From Algibacter pectinivorans (GTDB lineage: Bacteria; Bacteroidota; Bacteroidia; Flavobacteriales; Flavobacteriaceae): DNA of 64,000 nt. The translations under genes were made by a program, and so were the position numbers. The notes below the pieces were generated by a model. It was not told the DNA's origin. It saw nothing but the letters and a program-made list of their open reading frames with translations, and did no database searches. The stretch is taken from the NCBI RefSeq assembly GCF_900112595.1, contig NZ_FOMI01000011.1, positions 65,712 to 129,711 on the forward strand, written 5' to 3'. Each line of letters opens with the position of its first letter. Within the stretch, counting starts at the first letter, position 1. This document shows positions 26,317 to 35,407 of the stretch, piece after piece.

Positions 26317-28716
26317 ATGAAACACTATATACTGATTATAGCCTGTTGTTTATTCGGCATTGCTTATGGTCAAAATTGTAATTACAAGCTTTCTGGTAAC
26401 GTGCACGATTTCCATGATGGTTCTGCAATAACTGGTGCTGCCATATATATTGAAACCCTAGACAGATATACAACATCTGATATTGAGGGGAACTATAGTA
26501 TTGACAATCTTTGTAACGGAATTTTAACGCTCGAAATATCCCATCTTGGATGCGAAACTAAAAGAATAGAGGTTCAAATTAATGGCGATACACAATATGA
26601 AATTAATATGGAACACCATATTGAGGAACTCAATGAAATTAAAATTGATGCCAGTGGAAGCTCTAGGTTAACAAAAACGTCTCAAGAAACACAGTTAAAA
26701 GCAAAAACGCTTGAACGCTTTAGTGCTTTTAGTCTTGGTGATGCCTTAAAACAAGTAAGTGGTGTATCGTCTATTAATACTGGTAATACCATTGTAAAGC
26801 CCGTTATTAATGGTTTGCATAGTAGTCGCATTGTTGTTATGACTAATAATGTACGCCTACAAGATCAAGAATGGGGTATTGAACATGCACCAAACATCGA
26901 TTTAAATTCGGCAGGACAAATAAACGTTATTAAAGGCGCCAATGCTTTAGCCTATGGTGGCGATGCTATTGGCGGTGTTATTGTGCTAAAACCTAAAAAC
27001 ATTAGTTTAAAAGATTCTCTTTTCGGAAAAACAATTTTGGGCGCCCAAAGTAATGGTCGCGGTTATAATGTATCCTCCTCGTTAACTAAATCATGGAAAA
27101 AAGGATGGTATGCAACAGGGCAAGCATCGTACAAACGCTTTGGCGATTTTAAAGCTCCAGATTATTACTTAACCAATACAGGTATGAACTCAAAAGGGTT
27201 ATCCTTAAATACAGGGTTTAAAACTTTCGAAAAAGGATTCAATATTTTTTACAGTTACTTAAATAATGAAATAGGCATTTTAAGAGCCTCGCATATTGGT
27301 AGTGTAGAAGATTTGGTAAATGCTATAAACAACCAACAACCACTAGTTCAAGACGATTTTAGTTATGCTATTAGCGCACCCAGACAAGAGATAACGCATC
27401 AGGTTGTTAAAGCTGATTTTTTTAAACGTTTCAAAACATTTGGACGCTTAGAGGTGCAATACGATTTCCAAAACAACCAAAGGTTTGAGTATGATATTCG
27501 TGTTGGCGACGATAGAGATAAAGCTGCTTTAGATTTAACGTTAAAAACGCACACCTTAAAATCTGATTTAAAAATAGATTCTAACACTAATGCTATTTAT
27601 AAGTTTGGTATAAACGTTGGTTTTCAAAACAACTTTGCAAACCCAGAAACTGGTGTGAGACGATTAATCCCAGATTATGACAAATATGATTTTGGAGTTT
27701 ATGCTATTACAGATTTTAAACTAGGCGATAATACCAATTTAGATTTTGGCTTACGTTACGACTTTAGTAAAATAGACGCCAAAAAGTTTTACATAACAAG
27801 CCGTTGGGAAGAACGTGGTTACGATGAGGATTTTGCCGATATTGTTATTGACGATTTAGGTACACAACTCTTAGCAAACCCTGTGCTTACGTATCATAAT
27901 GTTTCGGCTTCCGCCGGAATTACGCATCAATTTAATGCTAATAACTCTGTGATTTTTAATTACGGATTAGCAAACAGAGCGCCAAACCCTTCCGAGTTGT
28001 TTAGCGATGGTTTACACCACTCTGCTGCACGAATTGAATTAGGCGACTTGCGTGTAAAACAAGAAACATCTAACCGTATTGGTGCGTCGTATTTATTTAA
28101 AAATGAGACACTGTCCTTAAATATAGAAAGCTATTTAAATCAAATTAACGATTATATTTTTATAAAACCTACAGGCACAGAGTTAACCATAAGAGGTGCT
28201 TTTCCTGTTTGGGAGTACGAACAAACTAATGCCTTGTTATATGGCTTAGATGTAAGTGCTAATTATAAATTTAATGATGACTGGTTTTTAAATAACAAAA
28301 CTGCTTTTATAAAAGGTAGAGATGTTACCGAAAAAGAAGCCTTAATTGATATGCCTTCTTTTAAAACGGTTAATACCCTAGGCTACTCAAATAAAAAATG
28401 GCTGAATTTTAATGCCCAATTACAAAGCGAGTTGGTTTTAAAGCAAAACGATTATCCTGATAATAATTTTGAGGTGTTTATTCCACCCACCGAAGAATTT
28501 GTATTATTAGATATAAGCACACCACCTCCTACCTATCATTTAATGCATTTTGAAAGTGATATTACAGTAAAACTTTCTGAGAAAACAGATTTAAATATAG
28601 GTCTTAATATTACAAATATTTTTAACACTTCTTATAGAGAATACCTTAACAGATTAAGATATTTTGCCGATGATTTAGGAAGAAATTTTATGTTACAATT
28701 AAAAATAAATTATTAA
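26317..28716 (+). CDS. TonB-dependent receptor, probable metal-type substrate
   Basis: A 799-residue outer-membrane receptor. A signal peptide ends at about residue 18; a CarboxypepD_reg-like domain spans about 22-105; the plug spans about 115-225 and shows FSLGDALKQVSGVSSINTGN and KPVINGLHSSRIVVM, then EWGIEHAPNIDLNSAG. A 22-strand barrel ends in the C-terminal aromatic-rich strand LGRNFMLQLKINY. The phrase around WGxEHAP is shared with Bacteroidota receptors linked to zinc or other metals, and the His-rich neighbour agrees. The substrate is an inference. A lipoprotein gene follows after 18 bp. Confidence 0.9.
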   Translation: MKHYILIIACCLFGIAYGQNCNYKLSGNVHDFHDGSAITGAAIYIETLDRYTTSDIEGNYSIDNLCNGILTLEISHLGCETKRIEVQINGDTQYEINMEHHIEELNEIKIDASGSSRLTKTSQETQLKAKTLERFSAFSLGDALKQVSGVSSINTGNTIVKPVINGLHSSRIVVMTNNVRLQDQEWGIEHAPNIDLNSAGQINVIKGANALAYGGDAIGGVIVLKPKNISLKDSLFGKTILGAQSNGRGYNVSSSLTKSWKKGWYATGQASYKRFGDFKAPDYYLTNTGMNSKGLSLNTGFKTFEKGFNIFYSYLNNEIGILRASHIGSVEDLVNAINNQQPLVQDDFSYAISAPRQEITHQVVKADFFKRFKTFGRLEVQYDFQNNQRFEYDIRVGDDRDKAALDLTLKTHTLKSDLKIDSNTNAIYKFGINVGFQNNFANPETGVRRLIPDYDKYDFGVYAITDFKLGDNTNLDFGLRYDFSKIDAKKFYITSRWEERGYDEDFADIVIDDLGTQLLANPVLTYHNVSASAGITHQFNANNSVIFNYGLANRAPNPSELFSDGLHHSAARIELGDLRVKQETSNRIGASYLFKNETLSLNIESYLNQINDYIFIKPTGTELTIRGAFPVWEYEQTNALLYGLDVSANYKFNDDWFLNNKTAFIKGRDVTEKEALIDMPSFKTVNTLGYSNKKWLNFNAQLQSELVLKQNDYPDNNFEVFIPPTEEFVLLDISTPPPTYHLMHFESDITVKLSEKTDLNIGLNITNIFNTSYREYLNRLRYFADDLGRNFMLQLKINY

Positions 28717-28734
28717 TAATTAAAAAACACAAGA

Positions 28735-29304
28735 ATGAAAACTTTAAAAAATTTATCAGTATTATTTATCTCAGTATTAGTATTTACTGCATGTTCTAAC
28801 GACGATGACAACCCAGAACCAGTAAACGAAGAAGAGGTAATAACAACCCTAACAGCTACTTTAGTTCCAACTACAGATGGTTCTACTATTACATTACAAA
28901 CAAGAGATTTAGATGGCGACGGACCAAACGCCCCTGTGGTAACTGTATCTGGAACTTTTGCAGTTAATACTACTTATAACGGAACACTTGCTTTGTTAAA
29001 TGAGACAGAATCTCCTGCCGAATCGATAACTGAAGAAATTGAAGAAGAAGATGAAGAACACCAGTTTTTCTTCGAAACAACTAATAGCCTTGCTACCTTT
29101 GATTATGAAGATTTTGATGAAGATAGCAACCCTGTTGGTTTAGCGTTTACTTTAACAACTAGTGCAACACCAGGAACAGGAACCTTAACTATTACCTTAA
29201 GACACGAACCTAATAAAAGTGCTTCAGGCGTTAGTGATGGCGATATTACAAATGCAGGAGGAGAAACAGATATTCAAGCTGTATTTAACATCGCAGTAGA
29301 GTAA
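28735..29304 (+). CDS. Secreted lipoprotein paired with the TonB receptor
   Basis: A 189-residue lipoprotein, lipobox VFTACSND, followed by an acidic linker. The mature domain is a beta-rich single domain with TLQTRDLDGDGPNAPVVTVS and GTLTITLRHEPNKSASGVSDG; the stretch EEIEEEDEEHQFFFET is strongly acidic. Bacteroidota relatives are sometimes named type 1 periplasmic binding fold proteins, but I cannot verify that fold. Its position directly behind the receptor suggests a surface or periplasmic partner that binds the substrate. A strong terminator follows. Confidence 0.65.
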   Translation: MKTLKNLSVLFISVLVFTACSNDDDNPEPVNEEEVITTLTATLVPTTDGSTITLQTRDLDGDGPNAPVVTVSGTFAVNTTYNGTLALLNETESPAESITEEIEEEDEEHQFFFETTNSLATFDYEDFDEDSNPVGLAFTLTTSATPGTGTLTITLRHEPNKSASGVSDGDITNAGGETDIQAVFNIAVE

Positions 29305-29347
29305 AATTCAGATTCCTATTTCTATATAAATAGAAAACATTTTTCAA

Positions 29348-29382
29348 AAAAAAAGCTACACCATTTGGTGTAGCTTTTTTTT
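29348..29382. terminator. Bidirectional terminator between the lipoprotein gene and guaB
   Basis: AAAAAAAGCTACACC pairs with GGTGTAGCTTTTTTT around a 4-nt loop, with A- and T-tracts on both sides. It serves the convergent guaB too. Confidence 0.85.
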
Positions 29383-29404
29383 ATTTTCATATAAATATAA
29401 TACC

Positions 29405-30877
29405 TTATCTAGAATAATTAGGCGATTCATTTGTAATAGTAACGTCGTGCGGGTGACTTTCATTAATTCCACTAGAAGTAATTTTTACAAACTGTCCTTT
29501 TTCTTTAAGAGTTTCAATATCTTTTGCACCACAGTAACCCATTCCGGCACGTAAGCCGCCAACAAATTGGTGAATACTTTCGTTCAATTCACCTTTATAA
29601 GGTACACGTCCTACAATACCTTCTGGTACTAGTTTTTTAATATCATCTTCAACATCTTGGAAATAACGGTCTTTACTACCTTTTTTCATAGCTTCAACCG
29701 ATCCCATTCCACGATACGACTTAAACTTTCTACCTTCGTAAATAATAGTTTCTCCAGGAGATTCTTTTGTTCCTGCTAATAACGATCCTAACATAACGGT
29801 ATCTGCACCCGCTGCAATAGCCTTAGGAATATCTCCTGTATAACGAATACCTCCATCTGCAATTACCGGAACACCACTGCCTTTTATAGCTGCAGCAACC
29901 TCTAACACTGCAGAAAACTGCGGGAATCCAACACCTGCAACTACACGAGTTGTACAGATAGATCCTGGCCCAATACCAACTTTAACCGCATCGGCACCTG
30001 CTTCAACTAAATATTTAGCTGCTGCACCTGTTGCTATATTTCCAACTATAACATCCAATTTAGGAAACTTCGCTTTAACGGCCTTTAAAACATCAACCAC
30101 ACCTTTGGTATGTCCGTGTGCTGTATCGATAATAACAGCATCTACACCTGCATTTACTAAGGCTTCAGCTCTTTCAACTGCATCTGCTGTAACACCTAAT
30201 GCTGCTGCAACACGTAAACGACCAAATTGATCTTTATTAGCATTTGGTTTCTGACTTAATTTTGTAATATCTCTAAAGGTAATTAAACCTGATAATTTAA
30301 AGCTATCGTCGACAATTAATAACTTTTCAATTTTATGTTTTTGTAGAATTAATTCGGCATCTTGTAAAGAAGTCCCAACGGATGCAGTCACTAAGTTTTC
30401 ACTTGTCATTACCTCAACAATTGGTCTTTTGTTATCGTGCTCGAAACGTAAATCTCTATTGGTAACAATACCTTTTAAAGTCCCGTCTTCATCCACAATA
30501 GGAATACCACCAATACTATATTCTGCCATATACTTTTTGGCATGCTTTACCTTTGCTGTAAGCGGTAAAGTAACAGGGTCTATAATCATTCCGCTTTCTG
30601 CACGCTTTACTTTTCTAACTTTTTGTGCTTGAGCCTCAATAGACATATTTTTATGTAATACACCAATACCACCTTCTTGCGCCATAGCAATAGCCATTTT
30701 ACTTTCGGTTACTGTATCCATAGCAGCCGATATAATTGGTACATTAATAGTAATGTTTCGTGTAAATTTTGCTTGTATATTTACTTCTCTTGGAAGTACT
30801 TCAGAAAAAGCTGGAACTAATAGTACGTCGTCATAAGTTAAACCTTCTCCGACAATTTTGTTTTCGTGTGCAGTCAT
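29405..30877 (-). CDS. guaB: IMP dehydrogenase
   Basis: Oxidises IMP to XMP, the committed step of GMP synthesis. The 490-residue protein has the TIM barrel interrupted by two CBS domains (about 95-210). The catalytic cysteine is C308 in [13 protein letters not shown]. The flap and phosphate-binding motifs [11 protein letters not shown] and [10 protein letters not shown] are intact. The leader is only about 20-25 nt and contains a perfect palindrome, suggesting local control. No guaA is adjacent. Confidence 0.97.
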   Translation of the reverse strand: MTAHENKIVGEGLTYDDVLLVPAFSEVLPREVNIQAKFTRNITINVPIISAAMDTVTESKMAIAMAQEGGIGVLHKNMSIEAQAQKVRKVKRAESGMIIDPVTLPLTAKVKHAKKYMAEYSIGGIPIVDEDGTLKGIVTNRDLRFEHDNKRPIVEVMTSENLVTASVGTSLQDAELILQKHKIEKLLIVDDSFKLSGLITFRDITKLSQKPNANKDQFGRLRVAAALGVTADAVERAEALVNAGVDAVIIDTAHGHTKGVVDVLKAVKAKFPKLDVIVGNIATGAAAKYLVEAGADAVKVGIGPGSICTTRVVAGVGFPQFSAVLEVAAAIKGSGVPVIADGGIRYTGDIPKAIAAGADTVMLGSLLAGTKESPGETIIYEGRKFKSYRGMGSVEAMKKGSKDRYFQDVEDDIKKLVPEGIVGRVPYKGELNESIHQFVGGLRAGMGYCGAKDIETLKEKGQFVKITSSGINESHPHDVTITNESPNYSR

Positions 30878-30879
30878 GT

Positions 30880-30911
30880 TGCAATTATAGTTATAATTGC
30901 ATGCAAATATA
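30880..30911 (-). promoter_or_regulatory. guaB -7 element and start-site palindrome
   Basis: TATATTTG (complement of 30904-30911) is a consensus -7. Immediately downstream lies a 22-bp perfect palindrome at 30880-30901, with 10-bp arms TGCAATTATA/TATAATTGCA, which covers the predicted start site and abuts the ATG. It may be an operator or a leader hairpin. No good -33 is visible. Confidence 0.55.
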
Positions 30912-31057
30912 CGACTAAATAATAAGAAATTATGTTAAGTTTTACATGAGTTTTTTCAAGCTCGTTTTACCCCCTTTATTACCTCGCTTTCTTCCAAATA
31001 CATGTCAACTAAAAATTATAATTTTATTTAAAATAAGAGTACTGTTTAACCATTTTC

Positions 31058-31441
31058 TTAACTAAAATTATTATTGTTTTTAAGTGTAATTATGGAAACG
31101 GCATTTAAACTTTCGGCTTGATCTTCTAGAGTTCTAATAGCCATATTTAAAGCATCTTCTGTAGGAACATTAATATCCGTCTTATAGGGTTTATAACCTA
31201 AATATGCAATATTAAAAATTGTTTTAGTGTCCTCTTAGGTATTTACATTTATGGAAAACTTTTCGTCTTTATTAGTAATACCATAAGCTATAGGCACACT
31301 ATCTTTTATACTTTGAAAGTATACGGTTGCGCCCTCAAGTACATAGTCCGATTGATCTTTAACAATACCTTCGGCCGTAAATTTTTGAGCAAATAAAGTG
31401 GTGGAAAAGAATAATACTGATAAAATTAAAAAATTCTTCAA
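31058..31441 (-). pseudogene. Remnant of an outer-membrane CarboxypepD_reg protein gene
   Basis: The first 68 codons encode a signal peptide (MKNFLILSVLFFSTTLFAQ) and the start of a carboxypeptidase-regulatory-like domain (GATVYFQSIKDSVPIAYGI, KDEKFSINVNT). An in-frame TAA at 31235-31237 interrupts it. The same frame then continues for another 59 codons with recognisable domain sequence (EDTKTIFNIAYLGYKPYKTD, ending LNAVSIITLKNNNNFS) to a stop at 31058. The domain order matches outer-membrane beta-barrel or TonB-type proteins, but the plug and barrel are missing. The gene is both interrupted and truncated. Confidence 0.8.
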
Positions 31442-31530
31442 GCTGGTTTAGTTGTAATGGTTAGTAATTTTAGACCAAAACAGAAAGTAAAGGTTTAACC
31501 TTAATTATGTTAAAAAAAACTTAAAGCGAT

Positions 31531-33954
31531 TTAGAATTTTATTTGCAAAGTAGTATACCAGTTTCTTGGTGCCGAAGGAATAATTCCAGGACCTGGATAA
31601 CCGGTTGCTCGTCTTGTAAAATAACTATTATCTAACAGGTTATTTATTCCCGTTTCTAGTTTGAAATTTTTGTAGCTGTAAGACACCGATGCATCTAAAA
31701 TATCGTATTCTGGAATTTCGCCTACTACGCCACTTTCACTAGCCGTTACCGAGTTTGTAGCATCGGTAAATTGGCTACCTAAATAGCTGTATTGAATATT
31801 GGCTAAGATATTTTTATAGCCACCGTTAAGTCCCATTTTTAAATTTAAATCTGGAACAAATTCTACTTTATTTCCTTTAATGCCTCCTTTTTCTGAAGCT
31901 GTATATTCCGAGTTTATAACCGAGGTGTTCACAAAATAATTAAGTTTAAAATGGTTATTTAAACCTATAATTTTCTTCAAATTAAAATCAAATAAAGATT
32001 CTAAACCATACATAACAGCATCTCCAATATTACCACGCTCGTTTTTTATCCTATCATCGGTATCAACAATAGTTACAAAACCTATTCTTTGTTTATAGAA
32101 AAGTCCGAAAACACCCAAATCGTAAGACACAGTATTTTTATAGTTTCCACGAATGCCCAAATCTGCGGTAAACCCTTCTTCATCTGTAATATCTGGACTA
32201 ATTAAAAATGCAGGATTATCAATGTTTATATCTGAAAAGGTTACCGAACGGTAATTTTGAGACACGTTACCATAGACTTCAAGATTGGTATTAGGCTTGT
32301 AGCTTAGTCCTAGGCCTAATAAAACAAAGGAACGCTCGAAGTTTTGATTATCTTCAACCGTTTCCTCAAAAATAACATTGCCAGGCGCATCGGTATTTAT
32401 GTTTTTATAAAAGCCTTCACTTTGCGTTTTTATATATTCGAATCTAAAACCTGGGGTTACCGAAAACTTATCGGTTACATAAAAAATGTTTTCACCAAAA
32501 ACAGAGGTATTCAAGTTAGGTAAATCGAATTGCGATTGGCTTGGGTAATTAGGAAACTCATCTGAAGCAAACGAAAAATTAGCATCACTACCATCTGTTC
32601 CTGGACCTTGCTGCTGATAGTTGTTGGCTTTGTAAAATTTAGCACCAATTAAAAAGGTGGCATCCTTATTAAACGCTTTGTATTTGGTAAGTAACCGAGA
32701 CTCGAAACCAAAATTATTAAAATCGCCTTTTATTAAATCGCGTTCGGTACCAGAATCTACTTGACTTACTCTATTGGTTCTAAAACCTAATGCATCTCTA
32801 GACGCATTTAAACCAAAAAAGTTAAAGGTAAAGTTTGTTTGTTCTGAGAATTCGTGGGCAAATTTTAAATTATAAAGTAGCCAATTTACCTGAAACCAAT
32901 TACGCTCGCGGTTACTTTGTAAAGGATTTTCATTAAACATAGCATCGGTTAAACCACCTGCTTGCTGCGCTAAGTAATCTAAATAAGTAATTTCGCCTTC
33001 TAATTTTGTTTTCTCGTTAAATTGATAGCCAATATGCGCATAGGTATTTACCGACTCGAATTCTGAATTAGGTCTAAAACCATCACCTTTCTTATAATTA
33101 ACAAAGGCGTAATAACTCAATTTATCTTGTGTACCACTAAAGCTCGTAAAATTAGTGTACAACCCAAAACTCCCTAGTGTGTTTCGGGTAATAACCTCTA
33201 AAGGTTTGTTTGGGTTAGGCGATTTCATTTTAAAGTTTATTAAGCCACCAAACTGGGTACCGTATTGCAAAGATGCTGCACCACGAATAACTTGAATTTC
33301 CGATAACCCCTCAGAAGCTGGTGTATAATAACTTTCTGGATACCCTAAAACATCGGCACTAATATCGTATCCATTTTGGCGGGTATTAAAATTTGCAGTT
33401 CGGTTAGGATCCAACCCACGGCCACCAATATTAAGTTGTAAACCGGCATCGTCGTTTTGATAAATATTTAAACCTGCTACCTGACTGTATATTTGTCGCG
33501 CATTATTTGCCGCCAAATTAGCCATAGATTGCTCTACCAAAACCACCTCGGTTTTTTTACCTGCGTAAATAGCCGTTCCTTCAACATCCTTTAAGCGTTG
33601 TAATTCGAAAACACGTTGCTTTCTTGCAGTAATTTCAACTTCGGATAAACTTTGGGTTAAATCCTTTAATATTATTTGTAATTCTGAAGTGGTTTCGGGA
33701 GTAATTGTAATTTCTTCAACCTCATATTCAAAAGAAAAAAACACTAGAGTTAATTCTTTTTTATTGGTTTGAAACTGAAAATAGCCTGAAGCATTGGTTG
33801 TTGCTAACACACCTGAAGCCTTATCGTAAACCTTAACATCGGTAATGGGTTGCTTTGTTTCTGAAAAAATTACCGTTCCTGAAACTTCTTGTTGAGAAAA
33901 CACAGAAACACTAAAAAGTAGTGCTATTATAATTTTAAAGTCCTTTAATGTCAT
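31531..33954 (-). CDS. FecA-like TonB-dependent receptor
   Basis: An 807-residue receptor. The signal peptide ends at about residue 20, followed by a CarboxypepD_reg-like domain (about 22-100). The plug (about 115-250) includes IGGRGLDPNRTANFNTRQNG and LSEIQVIRGAASLQYGTQFG, close to FecA-type ferric citrate receptors. The barrel ends WYTTLQIKF. The start overlaps the end of the HTTM gene by 20 bp, so the two are translationally linked. With imelysin and DUF4856 upstream, an iron substrate is likely. This is an inference from family and context. Confidence 0.9.
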   Translation of the reverse strand: MTLKDFKIIIALLFSVSVFSQQEVSGTVIFSETKQPITDVKVYDKASGVLATTNASGYFQFQTNKKELTLVFFSFEYEVEEITITPETTSELQIILKDLTQSLSEVEITARKQRVFELQRLKDVEGTAIYAGKKTEVVLVEQSMANLAANNARQIYSQVAGLNIYQNDDAGLQLNIGGRGLDPNRTANFNTRQNGYDISADVLGYPESYYTPASEGLSEIQVIRGAASLQYGTQFGGLINFKMKSPNPNKPLEVITRNTLGSFGLYTNFTSFSGTQDKLSYYAFVNYKKGDGFRPNSEFESVNTYAHIGYQFNEKTKLEGEITYLDYLAQQAGGLTDAMFNENPLQSNRERNWFQVNWLLYNLKFAHEFSEQTNFTFNFFGLNASRDALGFRTNRVSQVDSGTERDLIKGDFNNFGFESRLLTKYKAFNKDATFLIGAKFYKANNYQQQGPGTDGSDANFSFASDEFPNYPSQSQFDLPNLNTSVFGENIFYVTDKFSVTPGFRFEYIKTQSEGFYKNINTDAPGNVIFEETVEDNQNFERSFVLLGLGLSYKPNTNLEVYGNVSQNYRSVTFSDINIDNPAFLISPDITDEEGFTADLGIRGNYKNTVSYDLGVFGLFYKQRIGFVTIVDTDDRIKNERGNIGDAVMYGLESLFDFNLKKIIGLNNHFKLNYFVNTSVINSEYTASEKGGIKGNKVEFVPDLNLKMGLNGGYKNILANIQYSYLGSQFTDATNSVTASESGVVGEIPEYDILDASVSYSYKNFKLETGINNLLDNSYFTRRATGYPGPGIIPSAPRNWYTTLQIKF

Positions 33955-35296
33955 CCTTAAATGGTAAAATCCAATGTTTTGGTTTAAATGATTCTTTTTC
34001 GGCGTACAAATTTACGATTTTATCTATTAAAGGCGCGCTTAATCTGCCATTTAAAGCCACATAACTTTCTACAAACACCTGTACATTTTTATGCCCTTGC
34101 GCCGTAAAATGATCGCCTAAGTAGTGTGCGTACTCCAATATAAAATCGGGTTGGGCACTCATTTGCTTTTCTTGAAATGGAGTTAAAAAATCTTTGTTAT
34201 TCACGTAGAAGGACTCGCCCGTTTCTGAGTTTACAATTTTAAATGTTGAAATACCCATTTTTTCCATAAGCATAACACGCCATGAAAAGCGATAGCCTTC
34301 CTCACTCCAAAACAATTCGTTTGGGTATAGCGCATACCTAAAAGGGAGCACTAACTGCACAATAAAAAACAAACCTAAAACTGCAGTTATGGGTTTTCTG
34401 AAATTATAATTATAAACACTGTGTTGTACAATTGAATATTTAGAATTTTTAAACGGCACAATACGTTTTATAAAGCTGATAATTTTACGATGTAAACCGG
34501 CATCGAAAAAAATTAAAGTAGACACAATCATAATAAACGGAAACATGCCAATTGGAAATAACACCCGAGTAAACACATGAAATATAACCACTAAAGCAAA
34601 GGCAAAAACGCGTGTTTTTCTGTAAAGTAATAAAAACGGAATACTTAAATCGTATAAAGCACCACTCCAACTCATGGCATAATGAAACCAATTTTGATGC
34701 ATTAAAGTATCGCCAATTAAAGGTAAATCGTATTTTGATGGCAACCAGATTTTTAAAGGCTGTGCTTTTAGCAACCAATCGCTATTTAATTTGGCTAAAC
34801 CTGCATAAAAATAGACTATGCCTAATAAGAGTTTTATACTATCAATTGTCCATTTAGGGATATTGTTATAGCTCTTTTTACGTAACAAACTATCTACCGA
34901 AAAGTAGGCATTGGCCGGTAAAAAAATCATTAAAAAGCTTAATAAAGATATAAAGTAATAGTGATTTAGATACGTGGTTTTATCCATTAACTCGATATAA
35001 GTAAAACTCAAAAAAAACGTGATTATAGCCCACCTATACTTTAAACCAAGTGCCACAAAACAAGCCGAAAGTCCACAAATAATAAAAACCACATAAGTGT
35101 AAAAACCTAGTGGCTTAACCCATTCGAAACCATAATACGTAAAGTGAAATTTTGGTTGGATGTAAAGTGTTTCTATCCAGCCATGATACCAAAAACGAAT
35201 TATGCTAAAACACATCATAACACCAAATAAAACACGAAATACAGCCAATGGAGCTGCATTTGTAGTTTTGTTTAGATATGTTTTTATGTTTAACAC
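33935..35296 (-). CDS. HTTM protein, vitamin K-dependent gamma-carboxylase homologue
   Basis: A 453-residue membrane protein with multiple helices in its N-terminal 310 residues and a soluble C-terminal part. It aligns by eye with human gamma-glutamyl carboxylase over most of its length: LMDKTTYLNHYYF, AGLAKLNSDW, FPIGMFPFIM and GYRFSWRVMLM match conserved blocks. The positions I take as the catalytic base region, N111-H112 and K169, are retained. Known eukaryotic enzymes carboxylate Glu to Gla using reduced vitamin K. Bacterial members are mostly uncharacterised. It sits between imelysin and a FecA-like receptor gene; the substrate is unknown. Confidence 0.85.
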   Translation of the reverse strand: MLNIKTYLNKTTNAAPLAVFRVLFGVMMCFSIIRFWYHGWIETLYIQPKFHFTYYGFEWVKPLGFYTYVVFIICGLSACFVALGLKYRWAIITFFLSFTYIELMDKTTYLNHYYFISLLSFLMIFLPANAYFSVDSLLRKKSYNNIPKWTIDSIKLLLGIVYFYAGLAKLNSDWLLKAQPLKIWLPSKYDLPLIGDTLMHQNWFHYAMSWSGALYDLSIPFLLLYRKTRVFAFALVVIFHVFTRVLFPIGMFPFIMIVSTLIFFDAGLHRKIISFIKRIVPFKNSKYSIVQHSVYNYNFRKPITAVLGLFFIVQLVLPFRYALYPNELFWSEEGYRFSWRVMLMEKMGISTFKIVNSETGESFYVNNKDFLTPFQEKQMSAQPDFILEYAHYLGDHFTAQGHKNVQVFVESYVALNGRLSAPLIDKIVNLYAEKESFKPKHWILPFKDDIKGL

Positions 35297-35354
35297 GCTT
35301 TTATAAAATGAAGCCTACAAGATTTTAGAAGCCTTACAGGTTATGAAATTAGAA

Positions 35355-35388
35355 AAAAAGGTTGCCTTTTTTAATAGACAACCTTTTT
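35355..35388 (-). terminator. Terminator-like hairpin inside the iron operon
   Basis: AAAAAGGTTG (35355-35364) pairs with CAACCTTTTT (35379-35388) in the 111-bp gap after the imelysin gene. Read on the minus strand the hairpin ends in a T-run. It may be an attenuator or partial terminator before the HTTM gene. Confidence 0.75.
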
Positions 35389-35407
35389 AATAATGTATAT
35401 GTTTTAT

